A stretch of 64,000 nt of DNA from Nocardioidaceae bacterium (GCA_017744365.1 JAGIBL010000001.1:620001-684000), one strand, 5' to 3'; positions 47,414 to 56,539 are shown, numbered from the stretch's first letter. Numbers and translations are program-made. The notes: a model not told the origin generated them from the sequence alone.

Positions 47414-48276
47414 CCGCCGAGGCGCTCGACGACGCGCTCGGGCACTTCGACGCTGCCCGGCCGCGGCTGTTCGGGATCGCCTACCGGATGCTCGGCAGCG
47501 TCGCCGAGGCCGAGGACGTCGTCCAGGACGCGTGGCTGCGCTGGCAGCAGGCCGACCGGGCCGAGGTGCGCAACCCGGCCGCCTTCCTGACCACCGTGGT
47601 CACCCGGCTGTCCCTGAACGTCGCCGAGTCGGCCCGGGTCCGTCGTGAGGAGTACGTCGGGCCCTGGCTGCCCGAGCCGGTCGACACCAGCGCCGACCCG
47701 AGCCTGGGCGCGGAGAACGCCGAGGCCCTGGAGTACGCGGTGCTCATGCTGCTCGAGCGACTCGGTCCCGAGCAGCGGGCGGCGTACGTGCTGCGCGAGG
47801 CGTTCGGCTACGCCTACGAGGACATCGCCGAGATCCTGGCGACCTCGGCGGCCAACGCGCGCCAGCTGGTCAGCCGGGCCCGCCGCTACGTGCGCTCGGG
47901 TCGTCGTGCGCCGGTCGACCGCGACCGTCACCGCGACCTGGTGGAGGCGTTCCTGGCCGCTGCGCGCGACGGCGACGTGGCCCGCCTCGAGGTGGTGCTC
48001 GCCGCGGACGTGGTCAGCATCTCCGACGGTGCCGGGGTCGCGCCGCGTGCCGCCCGCCGGCCGGTCAGCGGTGCCAACGACGTGGCCCGGTTCGTCGCCG
48101 GCTTCACCGAGTGGTGGGCGGAGGCCGGGCTCACCTGGGTCGAGGTCAACGGCCGGCCCGCCGTCGTCGTGCACCGCGACGGCCAGCCGCTCGCGGTGCT
48201 CAGCGCGACCACGTCGGACGCGGGCATCGAGCAGCTGCTCTGGGTGATGGCGCCGGCCAAGCTGACCCGCGTCTGA
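47410..48276 (+). CDS. ECF41-type sigma factor (SigJ-like) with SnoaL-like C-terminal domain
   Basis: 288 residues. Region 2 (about 10-75; FGIAYRMLGSVAEAEDVVQD) and region 4 (about 105-165; LGPEQRAAYVLREAFGYAYE) are followed by the ECF41-specific C-terminal SnoaL-like domain. The linker motif WLPEP is exact at residues 86-90; the DGGGK-like motif appears as SDGAGVA and the C-terminal NPDKL-like motif as APAKL. ECF41 factors have no anti-sigma protein; the C-terminal domain modulates them. They usually neighbour an oxidoreductase/epimerase gene, as the next gene is. ATG overlaps the TetR stop. Confidence 0.9.
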   Translation: MTAEALDDALGHFDAARPRLFGIAYRMLGSVAEAEDVVQDAWLRWQQADRAEVRNPAAFLTTVVTRLSLNVAESARVRREEYVGPWLPEPVDTSADPSLGAENAEALEYAVLMLLERLGPEQRAAYVLREAFGYAYEDIAEILATSAANARQLVSRARRYVRSGRRAPVDRDRHRDLVEAFLAAARDGDVARLEVVLAADVVSISDGAGVAPRAARRPVSGANDVARFVAGFTEWWAEAGLTWVEVNGRPAVVVHRDGQPLAVLSATTSDAGIEQLLWVMAPAKLTRV

Positions 48277-48283
48277 CCCGATC

Positions 48284-48310
48284 TGTCACAGGCGCGGCGC
48301 CTGTCCGGTC
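48284..48310 (+). promoter_or_regulatory. ECF41-type promoter ahead of the NmrA-like gene
   Basis: TGTCACA (48284-48290), the known ECF41 -35 element, then 16 nt and GGTC (48307-48310), one base from the CGTC -10 consensus. It predicts that the sigma factor drives its downstream partner. Confidence 0.65.
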
Positions 48311-48348
48311 ACCACTGTGGAACAGCCAATCCCAGAAAGGTGCACCTC

Positions 48349-49098
48349 ATGAAGATCGTCGTCATCGGCGGAACCGGCCTGATCGGCTCCAAGCTCGTCG
48401 AGCGGCTCACCGCGCACGGCCACGAGGCGGTCCCCGCGGCTCCGCAGACGGGCGTCAACTCCCTGACCGGCGAGGGCCTGGACGCGGCCGTCGCCGGCGC
48501 GGACGTCCTCGTCGACCTGTCGAACTCGCCGTCGTTCGCCGACGACGACGTGATGAGCTTCTTCACCACCTCGACCGGCAACCTCGTCAAGGCCGCGAGC
48601 AACGCCGGTGTGCGGCACTACGTGATCCTCTCCATCGTCGGGACCGACGCGCTCCCCGACAGCGGCTACCTGCGCGCGAAGGTGGCCCAGGAGACGCTGG
48701 TCCGGGACTCGGGCCTCCCGTACTCGATCGTGCGGTCCACCCAGTTCTTCGAGTTCACCCGGGCCATCGCCGACTCGTTCACCCGCGACGGCGCGCTGCA
48801 CCTGCCGCCCGTGCACTACCGGCCGATCGCCTCCGACGACGTCGTGACCGCGCTGGCGACGGTGGTCCAGGGTGCGCCGATCGAGGGCATCGAGGAGATC
48901 GGCGGCCCCGACCGGCTGCGGTTCGACGAGTTCCTCCCCGCGGTTCTCCGGCACGCCGGCGACGAGCGGCCGCTGGTCGTCGACGAGCACGCGCGGTACT
49001 TCGGCACCGAGCTCGCCGACGACAGCCTGGTGCCCGGTCCGGGTGCCTGGCTCGGGTCGATCGCGTACGAGGACTGGGCCGACCAGCAGCTCGGCTGA
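48349..49098 (+). CDS. NmrA/atypical SDR NAD(P)-binding protein
   Basis: 249 residues. Rossmann loop GGTGLIGSKLVERLTAHG at the N terminus; VRHYVILSIVGTD and YLRAKVAQETLVRDSGLPYSI follow the atypical SDR pattern, with no classical YxxxK in place. Probably an NADPH-dependent reductase or sensor; substrate unknown. This is the type of partner (COE class: carboxymuconolactone decarboxylase, oxidoreductase or epimerase) that travels with ECF41 sigma factors. ATG at 48349 with AGAAAGG 8 nt upstream. Confidence 0.87.
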   Translation: MKIVVIGGTGLIGSKLVERLTAHGHEAVPAAPQTGVNSLTGEGLDAAVAGADVLVDLSNSPSFADDDVMSFFTTSTGNLVKAASNAGVRHYVILSIVGTDALPDSGYLRAKVAQETLVRDSGLPYSIVRSTQFFEFTRAIADSFTRDGALHLPPVHYRPIASDDVVTALATVVQGAPIEGIEEIGGPDRLRFDEFLPAVLRHAGDERPLVVDEHARYFGTELADDSLVPGPGAWLGSIAYEDWADQQLG

Positions 49099-49126
49099 GC
49101 GGCGGGCGCTGAGAGGGCGGCGCGGG

Positions 49127-49588
49127 GTGGCGGTGTTCGAACACCTGTGCGAACATGGCTGGGTGTTCACCCCGCGCCGCGACCCCGACCCGGTCCCGCG
49201 GACGGCGCCGGCGGGCTCGGCGCCGTACGCGCCTCCGGGCTGGCCGCGCGAAGTGCGTCCGCCCGGCGCGAGCGGCTGGGAGCCCAGCGCCGTGGCCTGG
49301 CTGCTCGACCAGTGCCCGCCGGAGTACCGCGGCTACCCGGCGCTGCGACGGCACCCTGTGCTGCTGGCCCGGTTCGCCCGGCTGCACGTCGAGGCCTGCC
49401 AGGCGGCCGTGGACCGCGGGCTCTCCGAGGCGCGCGGATCGCTGCGCGACGTGGCCACCCGGGACGAGATCGCCGCGGCCATCGAGGTCTGGGAGCGCGA
49501 GAAGGCCCGGCTCCTCGGCGTACGTCGGTCCGCCGGGCTCGTCGAGGACGCGCTGCAGGGCCGCCGGTACGTCGAGGCCCTGCACTGA
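49127..49588 (+). CDS. Conserved-looking hypothetical protein
   Basis: 153 residues, not recognised. Proline- and arginine-rich N-terminal part (RRDPDPVPRTAPAGS), then WEPSAVAWLLDQCPPEYRGY and a helical, charged C-terminal half (HVEACQAAVDRGLSEARGSL, EVWEREKARLLGVRR). The GTG at 49127 is chosen because GAGAGGG lies 9 nt upstream; GTG at 49163 is an alternative that would leave a LexA-like box at 49137-49152 outside the gene. Followed by a Nudix gene after 31 nt. Confidence 0.65.
   Translation: MAVFEHLCEHGWVFTPRRDPDPVPRTAPAGSAPYAPPGWPREVRPPGASGWEPSAVAWLLDQCPPEYRGYPALRRHPVLLARFARLHVEACQAAVDRGLSEARGSLRDVATRDEIAAAIEVWEREKARLLGVRRSAGLVEDALQGRRYVEALH
49137..49152. promoter_or_regulatory. LexA-like box, one mismatch
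   Basis: TCGAACACCTGTGCGA against consensus TCGAAC-N4-GTTCGA. Within the gene if the 49127 start is right, upstream of it if 49163 is right. No -10 box is seen beside it. Confidence 0.3.
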
Positions 49589-49619
49589 CCAGGCCGCGCT
49601 GATCTGCGAGAGTGACCGC

Positions 49620-50060
49620 ATGGTCGACTCGCACCTGGCTGTGGTCCTGCTCGTCGACGACCGCGGCTGGCTGCTCCTGCAGGAGCGCGACGAGCACGCG
49701 CCCCGAGCCGCGAACCAGTGGGGCATGGTCGGCGGCCACGTCGAGCCGGGCGAGGACTTCGCGCCGGCCGCCTACCGCGAGGTGACCGAGGAGACCGGCG
49801 TCGTCCTCGACGAGGGCGCGCTGATCCTGTGGCGCGACGCCGAGTACACCTACCCCGACGGCCACCACGGCCGCTACCACGTGTACGCCGGCCGGGTGGA
49901 CGGCCTGACCGACGCCGACATCGTGGTCGGGGAGGGCCGGCGGATCGTCTTCGTCGACCCGCACACCGTCCTCGACCTCGACCTGGCCGGGTCCTCGCGG
50001 CACTTCCTGCCCGAGTTCCTCGACTCCGACCTGTACACGACCTTGAGGAGTGCGCTGTGA
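49620..50060 (+). CDS. Nudix hydrolase
   Basis: 146 residues. Complete Nudix box from G39: GHVEPGEDFAPAAYREVTEE then TGV, with the catalytic glutamates E57 and E58. Hydrolyses a nucleoside diphosphate linked to another group; the substrate cannot be read from sequence. ATG at 49620. The stop overlaps the next gene's GTG (GTGA). Confidence 0.9.
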   Translation: MVDSHLAVVLLVDDRGWLLLQERDEHAPRAANQWGMVGGHVEPGEDFAPAAYREVTEETGVVLDEGALILWRDAEYTYPDGHHGRYHVYAGRVDGLTDADIVVGEGRRIVFVDPHTVLDLDLAGSSRHFLPEFLDSDLYTTLRSAL

Positions 50061-50983
50061 GCCTGATGAAGGTGACCGTGCTGCCGGTGCCCGGGCCCGG
50101 CGCGGAGGACGTCGTGGTCGCGGACAACGGCCTCGTCTACACCGGGACCGCGGACGGCCATGTCGTCGCGGTCCGGCCCGACGGCGGCGGTGCGGAGCGG
50201 GTCGCGCACACCGGCGGGCGCCCGCTCGGCCTCGAGCTGCTGCCCGACGGCCGGCTGCTGGTCTGCGACGCGCACAACGGCTTGCTCGCGCTGGACCCGC
50301 GCGACGGCGAGCTGGAGACGCTGGCCTTCGAGGTCGACGGGATCCCGATGGCGTTCTGCAACAACGCCGCCGTCGCGAGCAACGGGGACATCTGGTTCTC
50401 CGACTCCTCGACCGTCTTCGGCATCGAGAAGTGGAAGAACGACTTCGTCCAGGACACCCGGACCGGCCGGCTGCTGCGGCTGCGCGACGGCCGTGTCGAG
50501 ACCGTCCTCGAGGGGCTCGCCTTCGCCAACGGGGTCGCGCTGGCGGCCGACGAGTCCTACGTCGCCGTCGCCGAGACCGCGGCGCGCACCGTCGTACGGC
50601 ACTGGCTGACCGGCGAGAAGGCCGGGCAGCGCGACCTGCTGTGCGCCGACCTGCCCGGCTACCCGGACAACATCGCGCGTGGCTCTGACGGGCTGATCTG
50701 GGTGACCATCGCCTCGCCGCGCGACCCGCTGGTCGAGCGGTTGCAGCGGGCGCCGATGCCGGTGCGCAAGGCGGTGACCGCGATCCCCGAGGCGCTGCAG
50801 CCCAAGGCCAAGCGGACCGTCCGGGCGATGGCCTTCGCCGACGACGGGACCTGTGTGCACGACATCTCCGGGGAGGCCGGCGGGTACCACATGGTCACGG
50901 GCGTCCGCGAGCACGACGGCAAGCTCTGGCTCGGCAGCCTGGAGGAGCCTGCGGTGGCCGTGATCGACCTGCGGGACGTCTAG
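50057..50983 (+). CDS. SMP-30/strictosidine-synthase-like beta-propeller protein
   Basis: 308 residues forming a six-bladed propeller: [55 protein letters not shown] and [20 protein letters not shown]. Family members are metal-dependent lactonases or arylesterases; no signal peptide. GTG at 50057 with GAGGAG 6 nt upstream, overlapping the Nudix stop by 4 nt. Its TAG stop forms part of the dxs -10 box. Confidence 0.85.
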   Translation: MSLMKVTVLPVPGPGAEDVVVADNGLVYTGTADGHVVAVRPDGGGAERVAHTGGRPLGLELLPDGRLLVCDAHNGLLALDPRDGELETLAFEVDGIPMAFCNNAAVASNGDIWFSDSSTVFGIEKWKNDFVQDTRTGRLLRLRDGRVETVLEGLAFANGVALAADESYVAVAETAARTVVRHWLTGEKAGQRDLLCADLPGYPDNIARGSDGLIWVTIASPRDPLVERLQRAPMPVRKAVTAIPEALQPKAKRTVRAMAFADDGTCVHDISGEAGGYHMVTGVREHDGKLWLGSLEEPAVAVIDLRDV

Positions 50984-50986
50984 AAT
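50981..50986 (+). promoter_or_regulatory. dxs -10 box fused to the preceding stop codon
   Basis: TAGAAT, whose TAG is the stop of the propeller gene. A transcript starting about 7 nt later would carry a leader of about 30 nt with a GAGAGG Shine-Dalgarno before the dxs ATG. Confidence 0.5.
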
Positions 50987-51023
50987 CGTTACTTCCGCGT
51001 ACGCCAGTCACGAGAGGCACCGC

Positions 51024-52922
51024 ATGGGCCACCTGGAGTCGATCACCGGTCCGCAGGACCTGCGCCGGCTCGACGACCACCAGCTCGCCGAGCTCGCCTC
51101 CGAGATCCGCGACGAGCTGGTCCGCACCTGCGCCCCGCGCGGCGGCCACCTCGGCCCGAACCTCGGGGTCGTCGAGCTGACCCTGGCGATCCACCGGGTC
51201 TTCGAGTCGCCTCGCGACAAGGTCGTCTTCGACACCGGCCACCAGGCCTACGTGCACAAGATGGTCACCGGCCGCGCCGGCCAGTTCGACACGCTGCGCA
51301 CCGAGGGCGGCCTGTCCGGCTACCCGAGCCGGGCCGAGTCCGAGCACGACCTCGTCGAGAACTCGCACGCCTCCACCGCGCTGTCCTACGCCGACGGGCT
51401 GGCCAAGGCCTACGCGATCCGTGGCGAGGACCGGCACGTGGTCGCCGTGGTCGGCGACGGCGCGCTGACCGGCGGGATGGCCTGGGAGGCGCTCAACAAC
51501 ATCGCGGTCGGCAAGGACCGCAAGCTGGTCATCGTCGTCAACGACAACGGCCGCTCCTACCAGCCGACCGTCGGCGGCCTGGCCAGCCACCTGTCCGCGC
51601 TGCGCACCAACCCGCGCTACGAGCAGGTGCTCGACCAGGTCAAGCACCGGCTGCAGGGGATGCGCGGCGTCGGTCCGGCCGTGTACGACGCCCTGCACGC
51701 GATGAAGAAGGGCATGAAGGACGCCCTCGCGCCGCAGGGTCTCTTCGAGGACCTCGGACTGAAGTACGTCGGTCCGATCGACGGCCACGACCGCACGGCG
51801 GTCGAGCAGGCGCTGGCCCAGGCCAAGAAGTTCGGCGGCCCGGTGATCGTGCACGTGCTCACCCAGAAGGGCTTCGGCTACGACCCCGCCGAGCGGCACG
51901 AGGCCGACCAGATGCACCAGGTCGGGCCGATGGACCCGGAGACCGGGGTGCCGCGGCCCAAGGGCCGGATCTGGACCGACTTCTTCGCCGACGAGATGGT
52001 CGCGATCGGCGAGGAGCGCCAGGACGTGGTGGCGATCACCGCGGCCATGCTCTACCCGGTGGGGCTGGACCGGTTCGCGGCCCGGTTCCCCGAGCGCACC
52101 TTCGACGTCGGCATCGCCGAGCAGCACGCGGTCACCAGCGCGGCCGGCCTGGCCATGGGTGGCCTGCACCCGGTGGTGGCCATCTACGCGACCTTCCTCA
52201 ACCGCGCCTTCGACCAGGTGCTGATGGACGTGGCGCTGCACGGCTGCGGGGTCACCTTCGTGACCGACCGGGCCGGCGTCACCGGCGACGACGGCGCCAG
52301 CCACAACGGCATGTGGGACATGTCGATCTTCCAGGTGGTGCCGGGCCTGCGGCTGGCCGCGCCCCGCGACGGCGCCCGGGTCCGCGAGCTGCTCCGCGAG
52401 GCGATCGCCGTCGAGGACGCGCCGACCATCGTGCGGCTGCCCAAGGGCGCCCCGCCGGAGCAGGACATCCCGGCGGTCTCCCAGCTCGGCGGCGCCGACG
52501 TCCTGGTGCGCGACGGCGCCAAGGACGTGCTGATCGTGGCACCCGGCGCGATGGCGGCCACCGCGGTGGACGTGGGCGGGCGACTGGCCGACCAGGGGAT
52601 CGGCGTCACCGTGGTCGACCCGCGCTGGGTCAAGCCCATCGAGCCGGCCCTGGTGGCCGCGGCGCGCGAGCACCGGCTGGTGGTCAGCATCGAGGACAAC
52701 GGCCGGGTGGGTGGCTTCGGGGCCAACCTGCTGCAGCTGCTGACCGACGAGGGCGTCACCACGCCGTACCGGCTGCACGGCATCCCGCAGGAGTTCCTCG
52801 AGCACGCCAAGCGGGAGGCGATCCTGGAGCGGATCGGTCTCACCGCGCAGGCGCTGGCTCGTCGCATCGTCGAAGACGTGACCGCACTGGACTCGGGTCG
52901 TTCTCTGGTCATTATCGACTGA
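51024..52922 (+). CDS. dxs: 1-deoxy-D-xylulose-5-phosphate synthase
   Basis: 632 residues. Condenses pyruvate and glyceraldehyde 3-phosphate, the first step of the MEP isoprenoid pathway; thiamine-diphosphate enzyme. Thiamine-binding [17 protein letters not shown]-terminal [22 protein letters not shown], the central domain with [15 protein letters not shown] (catalytic Glu) and the C-terminal transketolase domain are all present. ATG at 51024. A lipoprotein gene follows 21 nt later. Confidence 0.97.
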   Translation: MGHLESITGPQDLRRLDDHQLAELASEIRDELVRTCAPRGGHLGPNLGVVELTLAIHRVFESPRDKVVFDTGHQAYVHKMVTGRAGQFDTLRTEGGLSGYPSRAESEHDLVENSHASTALSYADGLAKAYAIRGEDRHVVAVVGDGALTGGMAWEALNNIAVGKDRKLVIVVNDNGRSYQPTVGGLASHLSALRTNPRYEQVLDQVKHRLQGMRGVGPAVYDALHAMKKGMKDALAPQGLFEDLGLKYVGPIDGHDRTAVEQALAQAKKFGGPVIVHVLTQKGFGYDPAERHEADQMHQVGPMDPETGVPRPKGRIWTDFFADEMVAIGEERQDVVAITAAMLYPVGLDRFAARFPERTFDVGIAEQHAVTSAAGLAMGGLHPVVAIYATFLNRAFDQVLMDVALHGCGVTFVTDRAGVTGDDGASHNGMWDMSIFQVVPGLRLAAPRDGARVRELLREAIAVEDAPTIVRLPKGAPPEQDIPAVSQLGGADVLVRDGAKDVLIVAPGAMAATAVDVGGRLADQGIGVTVVDPRWVKPIEPALVAAAREHRLVVSIEDNGRVGGFGANLLQLLTDEGVTTPYRLHGIPQEFLEHAKREAILERIGLTAQALARRIVEDVTALDSGRSLVIID

Positions 52923-52943
52923 CGAGAGCGAAGGGAGCCGGGG

Positions 52944-54209
52944 GTGCGGTCACGACGACTGCTGCTCGCCGTCGTACTCGGGCTTTCGCTGCTGGCCGGC
53001 TGCTCCGACGACGGCGGCGACGAGAGCCTGCTCGGCAACGGCCGGGACGGCGGCATCGTCACCCGGGCCGACGCGCAGCGGCTGCTCGACTCCCGCGCCG
53101 CGGCCGTCCGGGCCGGTGACCTGGCCGAGTTCCTGCGCTCCGTCGACACCGCCGACCCGGCCCTGGTCGCCCGGCAGCGCCGCTACTTCGCGAACCTGCG
53201 CCGGCTTCCTCTCGAGGTGTTCCGCTACAAGGTGCTCAAGTCGCAGTGGCCGGTCGAGCTGCGCACGCCGAGGTGGGGCGCGAACGTGCTGCTCCCGCAG
53301 GTGCAGGTCCTCACCCAGCTGGACGGGTACGACACCGTGCCGGTCCGCCGGATCACCGGGTTCGCGATCGCGCGCCGCGGCGGCCGTCCGGTGGTGGTCT
53401 CCGAGGTGACGCCCGCGGGCAAGCCGTTCCCCGGGTCCAGCCCGGCGCCGTGGGACCTGGTCCGGGTGCACGTGCGCACCAGCGGCGGCACCCTGCAGCT
53501 GTACGACGACGCGACCTGGTCCCGCGCCGACGACGTCGACCGGACCCTGCGCCGCGGCATCGACTCGGTCGAGCGCGGACTGCCGTGGTCGTGGAACGCC
53601 CACGTCGTGGTCTACGTGTTCAGCAAGAAGGCGGTGCTGGACAGCTACGAGGGCGTGCCCGGCGGGAACATCCGGCACCTGGGCGCGATGACCTTCCCGA
53701 TCTACGGTGAGCTCGGCCAGCCCCAGGTGGCCGGCATCCGGTTCACGCTGCTGCCCAGCTCGCTGGCCGCCGGGCACCCGTTCCTGGACCGGATCACCCG
53801 CCACGAGCTGACGCACGTCGCGGTCGGCGACCGCGACGACGGTGCGCCGGTGTGGTTCGCCGAGGGCATCGCCGAGTACATGGGCAACCGGGACGTGCCG
53901 CAGGACGAGCGCCGGATCGCCACGGTCGCGGTGAGCAAGGCGCGGGCCGGGGTCGACGAGCTGCCCTCCTCGGGCCTTTTCAACGGCGCCGACCAGGCCT
54001 GGAACTACGCGCTGGCCTGGATGGCCTGCGACTACATCGCCGCCGACCAGGGCGAGTCCACGCTGTGGGCGCTGATGGCGGCGCTGCACGCCGACGGCGA
54101 GGGCACCACCGACGAGCAGCAGGACGCGGTGCTGCAGTCGGTGCTCGGCTACGACAGCCACGAGCTCGCCCGGCGGGCCGCGAAGCGGATCCTGCGCATC
54201 TACGGATGA
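52944..54209 (+). CDS. Lipoprotein with gluzincin-type metallopeptidase motif
   Basis: 421 residues. Lipoprotein signal (RRLLLAVVLGLSLLAGC, lipobox LAGC) places it on the outer face of the membrane. Residues about 40-190 resemble a nuclear-transport-factor-like stalk; the C-terminal domain has the zinc motif HELTH near residue 289 and a following Glu in FAEGIAEYMG, as in peptidase MA-like proteins. Substrate unknown; proteolysis is predicted, not shown. GTG start with AAGGGAG upstream. It probably shares the dxs transcript but has no obvious link to isoprenoids. Confidence 0.75.
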   Translation: MRSRRLLLAVVLGLSLLAGCSDDGGDESLLGNGRDGGIVTRADAQRLLDSRAAAVRAGDLAEFLRSVDTADPALVARQRRYFANLRRLPLEVFRYKVLKSQWPVELRTPRWGANVLLPQVQVLTQLDGYDTVPVRRITGFAIARRGGRPVVVSEVTPAGKPFPGSSPAPWDLVRVHVRTSGGTLQLYDDATWSRADDVDRTLRRGIDSVERGLPWSWNAHVVVYVFSKKAVLDSYEGVPGGNIRHLGAMTFPIYGELGQPQVAGIRFTLLPSSLAAGHPFLDRITRHELTHVAVGDRDDGAPVWFAEGIAEYMGNRDVPQDERRIATVAVSKARAGVDELPSSGLFNGADQAWNYALAWMACDYIAADQGESTLWALMAALHADGEGTTDEQQDAVLQSVLGYDSHELARRAAKRILRIYG

Positions 54210-54300
54210 CCCGCGTCACCCGGTGCACCGGGCATACCCCTCACGGACCGGGCGTTGGCGTCACTAGGCTTGACCTCCCAGCAGACATCGAGGAGCGGCA

Positions 54301-55233
54301 GTGACACAGGCACGTTTCGTGCACATCGTGGACGAGGTCCCCGAGCTCGAGGGGCTCAGCGACGCACCGGTGATGCTGGTGGCGCTCGACGGGTTCCTCG
54401 ACGCCGGCAACGCCTCCGCCCTCGCGGTCGGGCACCTCCAGGACGGCGGACCGGGCCGGGTGGTGGCCAGCTTCGAGGTCGACGAGTTCTACGACTACCG
54501 GGCCCGGCGGCCGGCGATGAGCTTCGTGGCCGACCACTACGCCGACTACGACGCGCCCCGGCTCGTGGTGCGGCTGCTGCGCGACGACGCCGACACGCCG
54601 TACCTGCTGCTCACCGGTCCCGAGCCGGACGTCCGCTGGGAGGCCTTCTGCGAGGCGGTCCAGGCCGTCGTCGAGCACTTCGGCGTGCGCTTGACCGTCT
54701 CGCTCGGTTCGGTGCCGATGGCGGTGCCGCACTCGCGGCCGGTGCAGGTGACCAACCACGCCACGGCGAAGCGGCTGATCGTCAGCGAGAACGTCTGGTC
54801 CGGCGAGATCCGGATCCCCTCCAGCGCGCAGGCGCTGCTGGAGCTGCGGCTGGGGGAGTGGGGCCACGACGCCACCGGGTTCGTGGCGCACATCCCGCAC
54901 TACGTCGCCCAGTACGGCTACCCGGAGGCCGCCTCGGCGATCCTGCGGCAGGTGGGCGCCGTGACCGGGCTGACCTGGGACACGACCGTCCTCGACGAGG
55001 CCGCCACCGAGCGACGCGCCGAGATCGCCGTCCAGGTGGCCGACTCCGACGAGGTGCGGGCCGTGGTCGAAGGACTGGAGCAGCAGTACGACGCCTTCCA
55101 CCGTGGTGGCGAGGCGAGCCTGCTGGCCGACGAGGAGCTCTCCAGCGCCGACCTGCCCACCGGCGAGGAGCTCGGCGCCCAGTTCGAGCAGTTCCTGGCC
55201 GGCCTCGACGGCGACGAGGGGGAAAGGTCCTGA
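54301..55233 (+). CDS. PAC2-family protein
   Basis: 310 residues, Rossmann-like fold related to proteasome assembly chaperone 2. Family segments: PVMLVALDGFLDAGNASALA, RRPAMSFVADHYADYDAPRL, VSLGSVPMAVPHSRPVQVTN and GYPEAASAILRQVGAVTGL. In proteasome-bearing actinobacteria (Rv2125) the role is unproven; no proteasome genes are in this window. GTG at 54301 with GAGGAG 5 nt upstream; TAGGCT at 54265-54270 is a candidate -10. The stop overlaps the tesB start (TGATG). Confidence 0.87.
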   Translation: MTQARFVHIVDEVPELEGLSDAPVMLVALDGFLDAGNASALAVGHLQDGGPGRVVASFEVDEFYDYRARRPAMSFVADHYADYDAPRLVVRLLRDDADTPYLLLTGPEPDVRWEAFCEAVQAVVEHFGVRLTVSLGSVPMAVPHSRPVQVTNHATAKRLIVSENVWSGEIRIPSSAQALLELRLGEWGHDATGFVAHIPHYVAQYGYPEAASAILRQVGAVTGLTWDTTVLDEAATERRAEIAVQVADSDEVRAVVEGLEQQYDAFHRGGEASLLADEELSSADLPTGEELGAQFEQFLAGLDGDEGERS

Positions 55234-56096
55234 TGCCCTCGACCGTGACCGAGTTCCTCGACCTGCTCGACCTCGAGACGATCGAGGACAACCTGTTCCG
55301 CGGCCGCTCGCCGGCCACCTCGCTGCAGCGGGTCTTCGGCGGGCAGGTGGCCGCGCACGCGCTGGTGGCGGCGACGCGCACCGTGGCCCCGGCGTACGTC
55401 GTGCACTCCCTGCACTCCTACTTCCTGCGGCCCGGGGACACCGCGGTCCCGATCGTGTACGACGTCGACGCGGTCCGCGACGGCCGCTCGTTCGCGACCC
55501 GGCGGGTGATCGCGCGCCAGCACGGCCGGCCGATCTTCGCGATGACGCTGAGCTTCCAGATCCCCGAGGAGGGCCTGGACCACCAGGACACCATGCCCGC
55601 GGTGCCGGCGCCCGAGGACTGCCCCGACCTGGCCGAGCTGTTCCGGGCGCGGACCGGCGGCGAGGAGGACTGGCCGCGGGAGTGGGGCGCGCTGGAGGTG
55701 CGGTTCGCCGGCAACTCACGTCCCGGCGGCGAGCTCGAGGACCCGGACTTCCCGGCGCGGTCGCGGCTGTGGATCCGGGTCAGCGGCGAGCTGCCCGACG
55801 AGCCGCTGCCGCACACCGCGGCGTTCACCTACGCCAGTGACATGACCCTGCTGGGCGCGGCCCTGATCCCGCACGAGATCTTCATCTCCTCGGCGGGGAT
55901 GCAGGCCGCCTCGCTGGACCACAGCATCTGGTTCCACCGGCCGTTCCGCGCCGACGAGTGGTGGCTCTACGACCAGCACAGCCCGTCGGCCTCGGGCGGC
56001 CGCGGCCTGGCGATCGCCCGGATCTTCACCCAGGACGGGCGGCTGGTCGCGAGCGTGGCCCAGGAGGGCCTGATCAGGTTCCGGGCCCAGGACTGA
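55233..56096 (+). CDS. tesB: Acyl-CoA thioesterase II
   Basis: 287 residues, double hot-dog fold. Cleaves acyl-CoA to free fatty acid and CoA. The N-terminal hot-dog has FRGRSPATSLQRVFGGQVAA and VVHSLHSYFLRPGD; the C-terminal one has SLDHSIWFHRPFRADEWWLY and SASGGRGLA, containing the catalytic Asp/Gln-type residues. ATG at 55233 inside the PAC2 stop, so translation is coupled. Confidence 0.93.
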   Translation: MPSTVTEFLDLLDLETIEDNLFRGRSPATSLQRVFGGQVAAHALVAATRTVAPAYVVHSLHSYFLRPGDTAVPIVYDVDAVRDGRSFATRRVIARQHGRPIFAMTLSFQIPEEGLDHQDTMPAVPAPEDCPDLAELFRARTGGEEDWPREWGALEVRFAGNSRPGGELEDPDFPARSRLWIRVSGELPDEPLPHTAAFTYASDMTLLGAALIPHEIFISSAGMQAASLDHSIWFHRPFRADEWWLYDQHSPSASGGRGLAIARIFTQDGRLVASVAQEGLIRFRAQD

Positions 56097-56134
56097 CCCG
56101 ATTTCAGCACCGGACAAGGTCGAGCATCCAGACT

Positions 56135-56176
56135 CTCCCTGGAGCCGGCGGCGAACGTCCGCCGGCCGAGAGGGAG
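56135..56176 (+). promoter_or_regulatory. Hairpin that includes the YciI ribosome binding site
   Basis: GCCGGCGG (56144-56151) pairs with CCGCCGGC (56159-56166); after a small internal loop CTCCCT (56135-56140) pairs with AGGGAG (56171-56176), which is the Shine-Dalgarno of the next gene. It could act as the tesB terminator, a translational switch, or both. Confidence 0.5.
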
Positions 56177-56181
56177 GAACC

Positions 56182-56478
56182 ATGACCAAGTACCTGGTGC
56201 TCTACCGGGCGGACGTCAGCGCGACCGAGCAGATGGGCAACGCCAGCCCGGAGGAGGCTCAGGCCGGGATGGACGCGTGGATGGCCTGGATGGGCAAAGC
56301 CGGCGACGCGATCGTCGACTTCGGCTCGCCCGTCGACGGCGGCGACTCCGGGATCGGCGGCTACTCGATCCTGCAGGCCGACTCGCGGGAGGGGCTCGAC
56401 GCCGTGCTCGAGGGACACCCGCACCTCGAGGTCGGCACCATCGACGTGCTCGAGTTCCTCCCCGTCCCCGGCATGTGA
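56182..56478 (+). CDS. YciI-like (YCII-related) protein
   Basis: 98 residues, ferredoxin-like fold expected. Pattern MTKYLVLYRAD at the start, WMAWMGKAGDAIVDFGSPV in the middle, SILQADSREGLDAVLEGHPH and a C-terminal EFLPVPGM. Proteins of this family are small enzymes or sigma-factor partners of unknown chemistry. ATG with AGGGAGG 6 nt upstream. Followed by a repeat/hairpin element. Confidence 0.87.
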   Translation: MTKYLVLYRADVSATEQMGNASPEEAQAGMDAWMAWMGKAGDAIVDFGSPVDGGDSGIGGYSILQADSREGLDAVLEGHPHLEVGTIDVLEFLPVPGM

Positions 56479-56482
56479 CGCT

Positions 56483-56539
56483 GACCGGGCAGTTTGTACG
56501 ACGCGACGCGCGCCGACCGGGCAGTTCGCCCGGTCGGCG
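56483..56539. repeat. Two-unit 32-nt repeat ending in a terminator hairpin
   Basis: GACCGGGCAGTT starts at 56483 and again at 56515, exactly 32 nt apart. The first unit shares CGGGCAGTTTGT with the repeat at 16830. The second folds as CGCCGACCGGGC (56511-56522) with GCCCGGTCGGCG (56528-56539), a perfect 12-bp stem with a 5-nt loop, and probably ends both convergent genes. Confidence 0.8.
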
